Assembly: GCA_017404665.1 (NCBI GenBank)
Contig: JAFRBX010000030.1
Location: 24,692-88,691, forward strand
Reading direction: 5' to 3'
Source of the DNA: Ruminococcus sp.
GTDB taxonomy: Bacteria > Bacillota > Clostridia > Oscillospirales > Acutalibacteraceae
Length of the DNA stretch: 64,000 nucleotides
Shown one piece after another: positions 8,906 through 16,318 of the stretch (position 1 is the first letter of the stretch; each line of letters starts with the position of its first letter). The notes under the pieces are model-generated. The model was not told where the DNA came from, searched no databases, and worked only from the letters and a program-made list of their open reading frames with translations. A program made the position numbers and the translations under genes.

Positions 8906-8936
8906 GACTATCGGAGCTTTTCCGGTAGTCTTTTTT
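8906..8936 (+). terminator. Intrinsic terminator of secG
   Basis: GACTATCGG pairs with CCGGTAGTC across a short loop (8906-8930), followed by six T. Confidence 0.85.
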
Positions 8937-8965
8937 GTTTTTCTCAATTGATCATAGGAGTACAT

Positions 8966-9217
8966 ATGCTGAATGTATTTATTGTGACCGTATCCACATT
9001 TTTAGTCTTTTCCTTTATCCACTACGCCGCAAAAAAGAAAAAGCCCTTCAAAAGGGCTTTTCTGTCTATGCTGTTGGGGGTGGCGACGCTCTGCGCCGTC
9101 GATCTTTTTGCGGGGCTGACCGGCGTCTATATCCCCGTCACGCGCCTGACGCTGCTGACCTCCCTCGCCGGCGGCGTCCCCGGCGTCGCGCTGCTGGTAT
9201 TGCTTTCGGCGTTTTAG
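8966..9217 (+). CDS. bofA: BofA-like pro-sigma-K processing inhibitor
   Basis: An 83-residue membrane protein. It starts with a hydrophobic segment, has a lysine-rich cytoplasmic stretch (KKKKPFKR), and then two hydrophobic stretches ending in IPVTRLTLLTSLAGGVPGVA. The IPV...L...GxPGV pattern is the BofA family signature. In Bacillus, BofA sits in the outer forespore membrane and holds SpoIVFB inactive until SpoIVB signals across the septum. The ATG at 8966 has ATAGGAG upstream; a longer reading from further upstream lacks a ribosome site. Finding spoIVB and spo0A within 3 kb fits a sporulation role. The call rests on the short C-terminal signature. Confidence 0.75.
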   Translation: MLNVFIVTVSTFLVFSFIHYAAKKKKPFKRAFLSMLLGVATLCAVDLFAGLTGVYIPVTRLTLLTSLAGGVPGVALLVLLSAF

Positions 9218-9229
9218 TATTAATCAATC

Positions 9230-9347
9230 GGGTGCGGGTGTCCCGCCTGAATCAACTAACCACTCGACACTAATCACTATTCACTCAAAATGGGTGCGGG
9301 TGTCCCGCCTGAATCAACTAACCACTCGACACTAATCACTATTCACT
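9230..9347. repeat. Two tandem 56-bp copies of a composite repeat (D2)
   Basis: The 56-bp units at 9230-9285 and 9292-9347 are identical and separated by CAAAAT. Each joins a GC-rich hairpin (GGGTGCGGGTGTCCCGCC) to family D sequence in reverse orientation (ACTAACCACT...ACTAATCACT). The same hairpin, inverted, occurs inside repeat F1 near 35904. Confidence 0.9.
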
Positions 9348-9356
9348 GATTACTCA

Positions 9357-9953
9357 CTATATCACCGATCCCAGTTCGTCGAGAAGCTCCGATACGGCGC
9401 GCTTGTTGCGCGTGAGCATGGCGATCATCACGGAATAAAACATATCGGGATTCTTATAAAAATTCTTGCGGAAGATCCTCGCCTGCTGCTTGTCGGGGAC
9501 ATACAGCGAGAATTTGAGCAGCTCCATATCGTCGCCCGAGATACGGCAGGTGACGGTGTAGCCGTTGTCGCATTTTTCGATGGTGACCTTGTTCTCGCTC
9601 TCGAGCTGTTCGCGCTTGAGCAGGCTCAGCGCGCATTCCACGGCGCGTTCTCTGACAGTCGGCGGCAGGGTATCCTCCAGCTGCGTCGCGATCAGATCGC
9701 CGTCCTCAGTATTGCAGAACCTCTTTTTTTCTTCGTCTGCAGGCTTGATATTGCCGTTGCGCAGCAGATCGTCAAAGCACGCGCTGGTTTCAAAATAATT
9801 TGCCAAGCCCTTTTCCATCAGGGCGTTGACCACAGCGTCCTTTGTCATCGGCATACCCACCGATTTGAACAGATAGCAAATCAGGGTTCGGATTTCGGTT
9901 TTGGAGCGCATCCCGCCTAAAGAAATGCCCTCGTCAAAGGTATCAAACGCCAT
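9357..9953 (-). CDS. DUF4364 family protein
   Basis: This 198-residue protein matches the DUF4364 family, common in Clostridia. The first 80 residues look like a winged-helix-like domain (KTEIRTLICYLF...MTKDAVVNALMEKGLANYFE). The C-terminal part alternates beta strands and helices (VTIEKCDNGYTVTCRISG). No catalytic motif is visible and the biochemical role is unknown. It is transcribed leftward from its own consensus promoter at 10035-10064. A family D repeat sits in its 5' leader, between promoter and start. Confidence 0.75.
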   Translation of the reverse strand: MAFDTFDEGISLGGMRSKTEIRTLICYLFKSVGMPMTKDAVVNALMEKGLANYFETSACFDDLLRNGNIKPADEEKKRFCNTEDGDLIATQLEDTLPPTVRERAVECALSLLKREQLESENKVTIEKCDNGYTVTCRISGDDMELLKFSLYVPDKQQARIFRKNFYKNPDMFYSVMIAMLTRNKRAVSELLDELGSVI

Positions 9954-9973
9954 TCAAACACCGCCTTAATGAT

Positions 9974-10004
9974 AGTGACCAGTGGTTAGTGGTCAGTGAT
10001 TAGT
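9974..10004. repeat. Family D repeat, copy D3
   Basis: AGTGACCAGTGGTTAGTGG-type units. This copy lies in the 5' leader of the DUF4364 gene rather than after a stop codon. Confidence 0.7.
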
Positions 10005-10034
10005 ATAAAGCAAAGCAGAATACTTCTGTTCTTC

Positions 10035-10064
10035 ATTATACCATCCTTTTCCGATCGCTGTCAA
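10035..10064 (-). promoter_or_regulatory. Sigma-A promoter for the DUF4364 gene
   Basis: On the minus strand TTGACA (10059-10064), 18 nt, TATAAT (10035-10040). The -35 overlaps the tail of the spo0A terminator. Confidence 0.75.
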
Positions 10065-10103
10065 TAAGAAAGAGCTGCCGCGGTATGATTCCGTGACAGC
10101 TCT
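10060..10103 (-). terminator. Terminator of spo0A
   Basis: On the minus strand an AGAGCTG...CAGCTCT hairpin (10071-10103, with an inner CGG/CCG extension) is followed by TTTCTTATT. The other side ends in GTTTTATT, so it may act in both directions. Confidence 0.7.
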
Positions 10104-10225
10104 GTTTTATTCTGATTTAATCTTCTGAAACAATTCTTCGAATAAACCCTCAGAATAACAAAGCGTATTCGGTTGAAATAGGTGTACGTGGATTGATAAT
10201 GATAGGAAAAAAACAAGCGCGCTTG

Positions 10226-11005
10226 TCAGCCTGCGTTTCGCATCTGCAGTCTGAGCTTATCCGAGATCATCGCGATGAACTCGCTGTTGGTGGGCTTGCC
10301 GCGGCTGCCTTGAATCGTGTAGCCGAAGTAGCCGTTGAGCACCTCCACATCGCCGCGGTCCCACGCGACCTCGATCGCGTGACGGATAGCGCGTTCCACT
10401 CTCGATGACGTCGTTTCATATTTTTTAGCTACGGTGGGGTAGAGCTGCTTGGTCACGGCGTTGATGATCTCAGGCTTCTCGATGGACAGGATGATCGAGT
10501 CACGCAGATAATGGTAGCCTTTGATATGCGCGGGGACTCCTATCTGGTGCAGGATCTCCGTTACCCGCAGCTCCAGACTGCCGCTGTCAAAGCCGCTTTG
10601 ACGGATGCCGCCTTTGGATCGCTGATTGCGGTGCTTTGACAGACGAACGATGTTTTCCGCCAGATCGCCGAGGTTAAAGGGCTTGAGGACAAAATAGGTC
10701 GCGCCCGCGCTCATCACCTCGCGCTCCAGTACGGGACTGTCAAAGCTCGAATACACCACGAACATCGGCAGCTTCTCCGGCTTTTTCTTGCGGATCGCCC
10801 GCATCACGCCGATGCTGTCGATATGGGTCATGAAAAGATCCATGATGACCACGTCGGGACAGTCGCTCTGCACGCGCTCGATAATTTCTTCGCCGTCCTT
10901 CATACAAAAATTGACGGCAAAGCCGTATTGCGCTAAGGTTTCTTTGGTTTCATTCATATTGTCAGCAGGCTCTTGCGTCATCAAGAGTTTCATTCTTTCT
11001 GTCAT
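10226..11005 (-). CDS. spo0A: Sporulation master regulator Spo0A
   Basis: Spo0A is the response regulator that starts sporulation when phosphorylated. It has 259 residues: receiver domain about 1-120, linker, then the DNA-binding domain (about 150-255). The DNA-binding domain carries the conserved [15 protein letters not shown] helix and [10 protein letters not shown]. In the receiver, the phospho-acceptor Asp (VVIMDLFM), the Ser switch (VVYSSF) and the Lys (VLKPFN) are present. The N-terminal acidic pair that binds Mg2+, normally DD, reads TQE in [13 protein letters not shown] use the ATG at 11005 (AGGAG 8 nt before); longer starts lack a ribosome site. It lies just downstream of spoIVB, as in other spore-formers. 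Confidence 0.95.
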   Translation of the reverse strand: MTERMKLLMTQEPADNMNETKETLAQYGFAVNFCMKDGEEIIERVQSDCPDVVIMDLFMTHIDSIGVMRAIRKKKPEKLPMFVVYSSFDSPVLEREVMSAGATYFVLKPFNLGDLAENIVRLSKHRNQRSKGGIRQSGFDSGSLELRVTEILHQIGVPAHIKGYHYLRDSIILSIEKPEIINAVTKQLYPTVAKKYETTSSRVERAIRHAIEVAWDRGDVEVLNGYFGYTIQGSRGKPTNSEFIAMISDKLRLQMRNAG

Positions 11006-11039
11006 TTCTACATCTCCTGTTTTTTCAGTGTAACTATAC

Positions 11040-11058
11040 TTTACCATAAATTGGTAAA
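11040..11058 (-). promoter_or_regulatory. Palindrome in the spo0A promoter region
   Basis: TTTACCA-TAAAT-TGGTAAA is a perfect 7-bp inverted repeat, 35-53 nt upstream of spo0A. It falls between a possible -35 (TTGCCA) and -10 (TAAAGT) on the minus strand, a classic operator position. The binding protein is unknown. Confidence 0.4.
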
Positions 11059-11125
11059 TTTGGCAAGAGAAAACATAAAAATTTTTGAAAGAAATATTCG
11101 ACAAATTTCGCGGAATAATAAAACA

Positions 11126-11167
11126 GTCATTGCGAACCCTCTTCAAGAGGGTGTGGCAATCTCCACC
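11126..11167. repeat. Family A repeat (GTCATTGCGA...GGCAATCTC), copy A1
   Basis: Conserved ends GTCATTGCGA and TGGCAATCTCCA enclose a variable hairpin, here CCCTCTTCAAGAGGG. Confidence 0.85.
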
Positions 11168-11179
11168 TTATCACAATCT

Positions 11180-11230
11180 GTCATTACGAGGGAGCCAACA
11201 CGCGTGTTGAGCGACCGCTGCTATCTCATC
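11180..11230. repeat. Family A repeat, degenerate copy A2
   Basis: GTCATTACGAGGGAGC, then an inner ACACGCGTGT palindrome, with a worn right end (CTATCTCATC). Confidence 0.55.
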
Positions 11231-11243
11231 CTGATTTCAAATT

Positions 11244-11280
11244 GTCATTGCGAGGGCTTTCGCCCGTGGCAATCTCAACT
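11244..11280. repeat. Family A repeat, copy A3, overlapping the spoIVB stop
   Basis: GTCATTGCGAGGGCTTTCGCCCGTGGCAATCTCAACT, with a GGGC/GCCC stem. Its right end supplies the TGA stop of spoIVB on the minus strand. Confidence 0.85.
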
Positions 11281-12282
11281 AATTGATACCCCGCCGAACT
11301 GTTCATAACAGCTGAGCATGTTGCCGATGGTGATGCCGTAGCCTTTTTCGGGCGAGTTGACAAACACATGTGTGACCGCGCCGATGAGTCTGCCGTTCTG
11401 GACGATCGGAGAGCCGCTCATGCCCTGTACGATGCCGCCGGTCTTTTCCAGCAGGTTTTCATCCGTCACGCGGATCACCATATTCTGTCCGCTGTTGTCA
11501 TTCAGGTTCAGATTCTCGATTTCCACTTCGTATTCTTTGATACCGCTATCGTCCAAGGTAGTGTAAACGGTCGCCTTGCCCAGACGGATATCGCTGTCAA
11601 AGGCGCAGGGGACTTCTTCACCCTCAGGTTCAGCCGTATATCTGCCGTAGACGCCGTAGCCGTTGTTGACGGTCAGCTCGCCGATCTCGTCGTCAGTCAT
11701 CATGCCGTTCAGACCGCCCGCGATTCCTTTCTTCGCTTTGGTGATCGATTCGATCTCGGCTTTTACCACCTGACCGCTGCGAAGCGGCATCAGCATGCCC
11801 GTGTCCCGGTCGCAGATGCCGTGACCCAGCGCGCCGAAGCTGTGGGTGCTCTCGTCAAAATAGGTGACGGTGCCCAAGCCTGCTGTCGAATCGCGGATCC
11901 ACATCCCCGCCGACCAGCCGCCGTCCTCATCCTGTGAGGGGGTGATCGTCATGGATAAAGGGCTCTTACCCCGCAAAAGGGATAATTCGATATCCGCACC
12001 CTCGCTCGACCGGATGATATCCTGCAGCTGTTCGTTGGAGGTGATTTCCTCGCCGTTCGCCTGCGTGATGACGTCATTCGGACGGATGCCCGCCTGACGC
12101 GCCGGCGCGTCCTCATCCTCCTTGACGTTGACGACGATCACGCCGCCCGTGTACATCGTCAGACCGAACGGGATACCGCCCAAGCGGACGGTTCTGCGCT
12201 CATCCGCCGCCGACGCAGAGATCACGGGACACAGCAGGACTGCCGCCATCAGCAGACAAACATATCTGATCATCTTCTTCAT
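11275..12282 (-). CDS. spoIVB: SpoIVB serine peptidase
   Basis: SpoIVB is the forespore-secreted protease that releases pro-sigma-K processing in the mother cell. It has 335 residues: a signal peptide or N-anchor (1-25, ending ASA), a PDZ domain (about 35-110, ARQAGIRPNDVITQANGEEI) and the S55 peptidase domain (about 120-335). Catalytic residues are visible in FGALGHGI (His) and QGMSGSPIVQNG (Ser). The ribosome site is AGAAGG and the start ATG at 12282. It sits upstream of spo0A as in Bacillus and Clostridia. The stop codon and last residues lie inside a family A repeat, so the native C-terminus may have been trimmed slightly. Confidence 0.95.
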   Translation of the reverse strand: MKKMIRYVCLLMAAVLLCPVISASAADERRTVRLGGIPFGLTMYTGGVIVVNVKEDEDAPARQAGIRPNDVITQANGEEITSNEQLQDIIRSSEGADIELSLLRGKSPLSMTITPSQDEDGGWSAGMWIRDSTAGLGTVTYFDESTHSFGALGHGICDRDTGMLMPLRSGQVVKAEIESITKAKKGIAGGLNGMMTDDEIGELTVNNGYGVYGRYTAEPEGEEVPCAFDSDIRLGKATVYTTLDDSGIKEYEVEIENLNLNDNSGQNMVIRVTDENLLEKTGGIVQGMSGSPIVQNGRLIGAVTHVFVNSPEKGYGITIGNMLSCYEQFGGVSIS

Positions 12283-12476
12283 TCAAACACCTTCTCTTAT
12301 TCACTTGGAGCAAGTCGGCTTTTTGCAGGTTGATCCCGACCGACCGATGCTCCGTCAGTAGTATGCGCCGTGTACCGTTTGACACAACAGGAAGGTTCAT
12401 ACAAGCCGCTTGATAAGCCGATGTCAATCTTTGTTATCATTAAAAATATTATTATCAGTATTTTTTCATATTTATA
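12283..12476. other. Divergent intergenic gap between spoIVB and cca
   Basis: Nothing codes here. The cca-proximal part is AT-rich. A forespore-sigma promoter for spoIVB would be expected on the minus strand, but I could not point to one with confidence. Confidence 0.5.
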
Positions 12477-12505
12477 TTGTCAGCGTTTTATTTTGATGTT
12501 ATACT
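12477..12505 (+). promoter_or_regulatory. Sigma-A promoter for cca
   Basis: TTGTCA (12477-12482), 17 nt, TATACT (12500-12505). The leader before the ATG is only about 20 nt and has no clear ribosome site. Confidence 0.7.
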
Positions 12506-12531
12506 GAAAAAAACTGTTATTTTGGTGTATT

Positions 12532-13875
12532 ATGGAAATTCAATTGCCTGCAAACGCGAAGCTGATCATCGAAAAACTGCGGCAAAGCGGCTACAGCTGC
12601 TATGCCGTGGGCGGCTGCGTGCGCGACAGTCTCAGAGGGATCACGCCGCATGACTGGGATTTCACCACCTCCGCAAAGCCCGATGAGATCGAACAGGTTT
12701 TTTCAGAGTATCAGACGATCGCAGTAGGGAAGAAGTACGGCACCGTAGCGGTCCTGATCGGCGGCGAAATCTTTGAGATCACGACCTACCGCGTGGACGG
12801 CGCGTATTCCGACGCCCGTCATCCCGACGAGGTGCGCTTTTCCGACCGGATACAGGATGATCTGGCGCGGCGGGACTTTACCGTCAACGCCATGGCGTAC
12901 AACGATGAGCACGGCTTGATCGATCTGTACGGCGGCAGACAGGATCTTTCCTTCGGTGTGATTCGCTGTGTCGGCGATCCTCAAGAACGCTTTTCGGAGG
13001 ACGCCTTGCGGATTATGCGGGCGCTGCGGTTCGCGTCAGTTCTCGGCTTTACCATCGAGCCTCATACGTCCGACGCGATCTTAAAGCAGCGCAAGCTGCT
13101 CGGCGGCATCGCCTCGGAACGAATCCGCGAGGAGCTTTTGAAGCTTTTGTGCGGAGACAGAGCGGATTTTATCCTGCGGCGTTACCGTTCGGTGATCGCG
13201 GTCGTCATTCCCGAGCTCAAGGGCACCTTTGATTTCGAACAGCACTCAAAGCACCATAACCGCGACGTATACCGTCATATTGTCGCCGCGGTGCATAACG
13301 TCGAGCCGGAGCCCCTGCTGCGCGTGACGATGCTCTTTCATGATATCGGCAAGCCGCTGTCTCAGACAATAGATAAGCACGGCGTCTGTCATTATAAGGG
13401 ACATCAGAAGATCGGCGCGGCGATGACGCGCGAGATCCTGCGCCGGCTGTGCATGCCGTCGGTATTCATCGACGAGGTCTGCGACCTGATTCGCTGGCAT
13501 GACGAGCGCTTCAAGCCCGATCCCGTGATGCTGAAACAATATCTCAAGCTGCTCGGCGCGGACGCGATGCAAAAGCTCATGCTGGTACAGCGTGCGGATA
13601 TTCTGGCGCAGTCGGCATATCTCAGGGAAGAAAAGCTCAGTAATCTGATGGCGGTATCCGAGGAGCTCAACCGCATTATCTCGGCGGGTGAGTGCTACAG
13701 CCTGCGTCAGCTTTCTGTCAGCGGCGCCGATCTGCTGCACAGCGGCTTCTGCACCGGCGTGCGGATCGGTCAGATTCTTGACGCCCTGCTGGACAAGGTC
13801 ATCGAGGGAGAGCTCCCGAACGAAAAGGACGCTTTGCTCGATTACGCGAAAAAGACATTTGACAAAGACGCGTGA
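12532..13875 (+). CDS. cca: CCA tRNA nucleotidyltransferase
   Basis: This enzyme adds or repairs the 3' CCA end of tRNAs. It has 447 residues and the class II nucleotidyltransferase head: GGCVRD (residues 27-32), the catalytic DWD (about 41-43), and RRDFTVNAMAYN. An RNA-binding neck follows, then an HD-like domain with LFHDIGKP and HKIGAAM. Only a weak ribosome site precedes the ATG, so initiation may be inefficient or nearly leaderless. The consensus rnpB promoter lies inside the last codons, placing a tRNA 3'-end enzyme directly before the tRNA 5'-end ribozyme. Confidence 0.93.
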   Translation: MEIQLPANAKLIIEKLRQSGYSCYAVGGCVRDSLRGITPHDWDFTTSAKPDEIEQVFSEYQTIAVGKKYGTVAVLIGGEIFEITTYRVDGAYSDARHPDEVRFSDRIQDDLARRDFTVNAMAYNDEHGLIDLYGGRQDLSFGVIRCVGDPQERFSEDALRIMRALRFASVLGFTIEPHTSDAILKQRKLLGGIASERIREELLKLLCGDRADFILRRYRSVIAVVIPELKGTFDFEQHSKHHNRDVYRHIVAAVHNVEPEPLLRVTMLFHDIGKPLSQTIDKHGVCHYKGHQKIGAAMTREILRRLCMPSVFIDEVCDLIRWHDERFKPDPVMLKQYLKLLGADAMQKLMLVQRADILAQSAYLREEKLSNLMAVSEELNRIISAGECYSLRQLSVSGADLLHSGFCTGVRIGQILDALLDKVIEGELPNEKDALLDYAKKTFDKDA

Positions 13876-13887
13876 ACCGATTATAAT
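13859..13887 (+). promoter_or_regulatory. Consensus sigma-A promoter for rnpB
   Basis: Perfect TTGACA (13859-13864), 17 nt, TATAAT (13882-13887). The -35 is inside the cca coding end and transcription should begin near 13894, at the P1 helix of RNase P RNA. Confidence 0.9.
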
Positions 13888-13894
13888 GGAATCC

Positions 13895-14279
13895 CGAGTA
13901 AATCAGGCAGTCGCGGGCGAGCGCCGAAAGGCTCCGCCCGAGGAAAGTCCGGGCTTCACAGAGCGAGGATAACGGCTAACGGCCGCCGGGGGCGACCCCA
14001 GGGAAAGTGCAACAGAAAATTACCGCGAATCGTTTGATATTGTAGGGGAGGGGCTTGCTCCTCCCGCAGAATAGCGACGACGCAAGGGTGGAAAGGCGAG
14101 GTAAGAGCTCACCGGGGTAACGGAGACGTTACCGCCGTGTAAACCCTATCCGAAGCAACACCGCGGAGGGACAATAAGCCTGCTCGGCTGTCCCGTGGAG
14201 GTGGCACCGAGCCGACGCGGCAACGCGCGGCCAAGATAGATGACTGCCCGATACAGAACCCGGCTTATAGATTTACTCG
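13895..14279 (+). ncRNA. rnpB: RNase P RNA (type A)
   Basis: This is the catalytic RNA that matures tRNA 5' ends. P1 is closed by CGAGTAAATC (13895-13904) and GATTTACTCG (14270-14279). Conserved blocks appear in order: GAGGAAAGTCCGGGCT, AAAGTGCAACAGAAAA, GGTAAGAGCTCACC, GTAAACCCTATCCG, then the 3' block AGATAGATGACTGCCC and ACAGAACCCGGCTTA. The P12 arm (about 14020-14085) is enlarged by a family B repeat hairpin (14041-14072). P12 varies naturally in length, so function is probably kept. No canonical terminator follows; a palindromic repeat begins at once. Confidence 0.95.
14041..14072 (+). repeat. Family B repeat hairpin inside rnpB P12 (copy B3)
   Basis: TGTAGGGG, then a 9-bp stem GGGAGGGGC/GCTCCTCCC with one G-U, then GCAGAAT. 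This is the pattern of the left half of repeats B1 and B2 (TGTAGGGACGAGC...GCTCGTCCGCAGAAT), with compensating stem changes. Confidence 0.7.
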
Positions 14280-14281
14280 CC

Positions 14282-14517
14282 GCAAATGCTCCCTTCGGGG
14301 CGATGTCGTCAACTTAAGGTGAAAATGCTCATACAGCCCTCACAGCGTTTGCGGAGGGTGCCCGTAAGGGCGGGAGGGTCGACATGGTAGAAACGAATCA
14401 ATATCATCTATGTCTTTCGTTTCAGCCGGGGCTACCCCTCTGTATCTCCCCTTACGCAGGGGAGACTTAGCGCTGCAATTTCTTAAGTTGACGACATTGC
14501 CCTTCGGGGGCATTTGC
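14282..14517. mobile_element. Non-coding element with 35-36 bp terminal inverted repeats
   Basis: The left end (14282-14317, GCAAATGCTCCC...AACTTAA) is matched in reverse by the right end (14483-14517, TTAAGTTGACGA...CATTTGC) over about 35 bp with a few changes. The 165-bp interior has no supported ORF but contains a TCTCCCC/GGGGAGA hairpin. The architecture is like a MITE. It starts 2 nt after rnpB, so it may provide the rnpB 3' end. Confidence 0.65.
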
Positions 14518-14679
14518 TCTTTATCGGTTGAATCTATATCTAGTATGTCGTCTTTTGTCAACAACAAGCGGCATGGAAATGTTTACAAAAAATGATATAT
14601 TTTCTTGTGCAATTATTAAAAGGTTGTAACGAAAAGGCAAGAAAAGTATCAAAAATTTAAATTTTCTTACAAAAAAGGG
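14518..14679. other. AT-rich intergenic gap
   Basis: No gene or structured element is evident. The composition becomes strongly AT-rich towards the XRE promoter. Confidence 0.5.
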
Positions 14680-14708
14680 TTGTTTTTTTTCGAATAACGT
14701 ATTATAAT
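14680..14708 (+). promoter_or_regulatory. Sigma-A promoter for the XRE-type regulator gene
   Basis: TTGTTT (14680-14685), 17 nt, TATAAT (14703-14708). The leader is about 90 nt. Confidence 0.75.
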
Positions 14709-14803
14709 ACAGATACATTAGCTTTTTACGTTTAAAGAATTTCAATGCGGAATTATTTAAAAGAAATTATTATCAACGATTCGGATAGATTTGGGGAGAT
14801 AAA

Positions 14804-15055
14804 ATGAGACTTCGTAAACAGGAATTAGGCGATCGCAACCTCGTAGGCGCGCGCGTTGAAGCAGCGCGCAAGAAAAAGGGTATGAAACAAAAGGAGCTGC
14901 TCGCTCAGCTGCAGGTCAACGGCGTAGACATGAACGCTTCGGGTCTTTCGAAGCTGGAAGGTCAGATCCGATTCGTGACCGACGTCGAGCTGGTAGCGCT
15001 GGCGGATATCCTCGAGGTCAGCGTAGACTTCCTGCTCGGACGTGCCCAGCAGTAA
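14804..15055 (+). CDS. Small XRE-family helix-turn-helix regulator
   Basis: The 83-residue product is essentially one Cro/CI-type helix-turn-helix domain: LVGARVEAARKKKGMKQKEL forms helices 1-2 (split here by a short variable stretch), NASGLSKLEGQIR is the recognition region, and the end is ELVALADILEVSVDFLLG. There is no effector domain. It has its own promoter and leader, a GGGGAG ribosome site and a downstream hairpin, so it is a single-gene unit. The regulatory target cannot be told from the sequence. Confidence 0.85.
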   Translation: MRLRKQELGDRNLVGARVEAARKKKGMKQKELLAQLQVNGVDMNASGLSKLEGQIRFVTDVELVALADILEVSVDFLLGRAQQ

Positions 15056-15102
15056 AACTCAATACGACATTTTCCAAGCATTTTGGTTTCTGTTTTTTCA
15101 GA

Positions 15103-15130
15103 CGGCAGGTCCTTCGGGGCCTGTCGTTTG
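15103..15130 (+). terminator. Probable terminator after the XRE gene
   Basis: CGGCAGGTCC and GGGCCTGTCG pair, with minor mismatches, around a TTCG loop; a short T run follows. Confidence 0.6.
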
Positions 15131-15145
15131 AATTTATACAAAAAT

Positions 15146-15192
15146 GTCATTGCGGGGATTCGGTATAAACGCCGAAGCTGAAATCTCGCCGC
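15146..15192. repeat. Family A repeat, divergent copy A4
   Basis: GTCATTGCGGGGATTCGG...AAATCTCGCCGC. It lies upstream of the permease gene and makes a spurious ATG extension of that reading frame. Confidence 0.5.
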
Positions 15193-15248
15193 ATAAAAGC
15201 GGATCGGCATCAAACACTAATCTTATCTGTATTTTGGTTGGTGATGGT

Positions 15249-16253
15249 GTGAAGACCCGTTTTTTCGCGGATAAGCCGCGGCTCGTTTTCTTTTTGTGCT
15301 ATACATTATTATTCATTCTTGCGGTCCGGACAGCGGCGTTTGTCCTGCCATTTGTGATCGCGCTGCTGCTGGCTGTCGTGATGAAGCCGCTGTTTGACTA
15401 TTTCAAGTCGCATTTCCGCTTTCGCTCATCTTTCGCCGCGACGGCTGTCACGCTGCTTATTTTCTGCGCGCTTTTTGCAGCGGCGGGCTTTCTGCTGTAT
15501 TTGATCGTGCGGCAGGCGCTCAGTCTGATGACAGATTATCACGACGAGATCGCTGCCTATGTCTATTCGCCGAAGCTGTTTGATACACTCAAAGAAAACC
15601 TGCTGTCCGGCAGTCTGCTGACAACGGCGTCTTCTGTCGCCAAAACGCTTTTTCAGGCGGTACCGCTGGCGATCACTGCCGTTGTCATCACCTTTGCGCT
15701 GACCGTGTTTTTTCTGCATCATCTCGAAGAGCTCCGCGACAGGCTGCTTCACAGAGCGGGGGAGTACCGTAACCTGCTCGCCGATGTTTTTCATATCGCT
15801 TATTCCATGGTGCGGCGGTTCATCCGCTCCTATCTGATCCTGTACGTGATCACCTTTGCCGAAGCTGTATTTATCTTTTATCTGACCGGCGTCGAATATC
15901 CGCTGGCGTTCGCGTTCATCACCGCCGTCGCGGATATTCTTCCCGTGCTGGGACCGGGCGTCGTTTACGTGCCGCTCGCGATCGTATTTATTCTGCAAAA
16001 GAATTATATTGGCGGTATCTTTCTGCTTCTGTATTTTCTGCTGACGGTGATCCTGCGACAGATCATCGAGCCGCGGATCGTATCGGGCAGCGTCAAGGTG
16101 CATCCCCTGACGGTGCTGGCGGCGATCTACTTCTCCATCGTCAGCATGAACATCTGGGTGCTGTTCTACGTCGTCAGCGTTTTCATGGTGTTCCGTGTAC
16201 TCAACACAGCGGGCGCGTTTGAAAAATCACCGCAGACAGCGCATAACAGTTGA
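15249..16253 (+). CDS. AI-2E family (UPF0118) membrane permease
   Basis: A polytopic membrane protein of about 334 residues in the AI-2E/PerM/YtvI group. About eight hydrophobic segments are visible, starting at LVFFLCYTLLFILAV. A non-membrane middle section (about 75-140) and the family hallmark VADILPVLGPGVVYVPLA with EPRIVSGSVKVHP are present. Members export small molecules or help sporulation (YtvI); the substrate cannot be told. I chose GTG 15249. The in-frame ATG at 15144 would encode residues made from a family A repeat and lacks a ribosome site. The murD promoter overlaps its stop. Confidence 0.8.
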   Translation: MKTRFFADKPRLVFFLCYTLLFILAVRTAAFVLPFVIALLLAVVMKPLFDYFKSHFRFRSSFAATAVTLLIFCALFAAAGFLLYLIVRQALSLMTDYHDEIAAYVYSPKLFDTLKENLLSGSLLTTASSVAKTLFQAVPLAITAVVITFALTVFFLHHLEELRDRLLHRAGEYRNLLADVFHIAYSMVRRFIRSYLILYVITFAEAVFIFYLTGVEYPLAFAFITAVADILPVLGPGVVYVPLAIVFILQKNYIGGIFLLLYFLLTVILRQIIEPRIVSGSVKVHPLTVLAAIYFSIVSMNIWVLFYVVSVFMVFRVLNTAGAFEKSPQTAHNS

Positions 16254-16277
16254 TATTTGGAAAAAACCGAGTATAAT
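16250..16277 (+). promoter_or_regulatory. Sigma-A promoter for murD
   Basis: TTGATA (16250-16255), 16 nt, TATAAT (16272-16277). Confidence 0.7.
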
Positions 16278-16318
16278 ATAATTGTACAATGAGAATTCTG
16301 TGCTTTCGGAGGGGAAAC

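Noticed and set aside
14340-14567. 75-codon leftward ORF after rnpB
   Set aside because: It lies across the inverted-repeat element, has no ribosome site and no recognisable product.
15144-15248. Upstream ATG extension of the AI-2E permease
   Set aside because: The 35 extra codons come from family A repeat sequence and have no ribosome site; the family starts near the first membrane segment.
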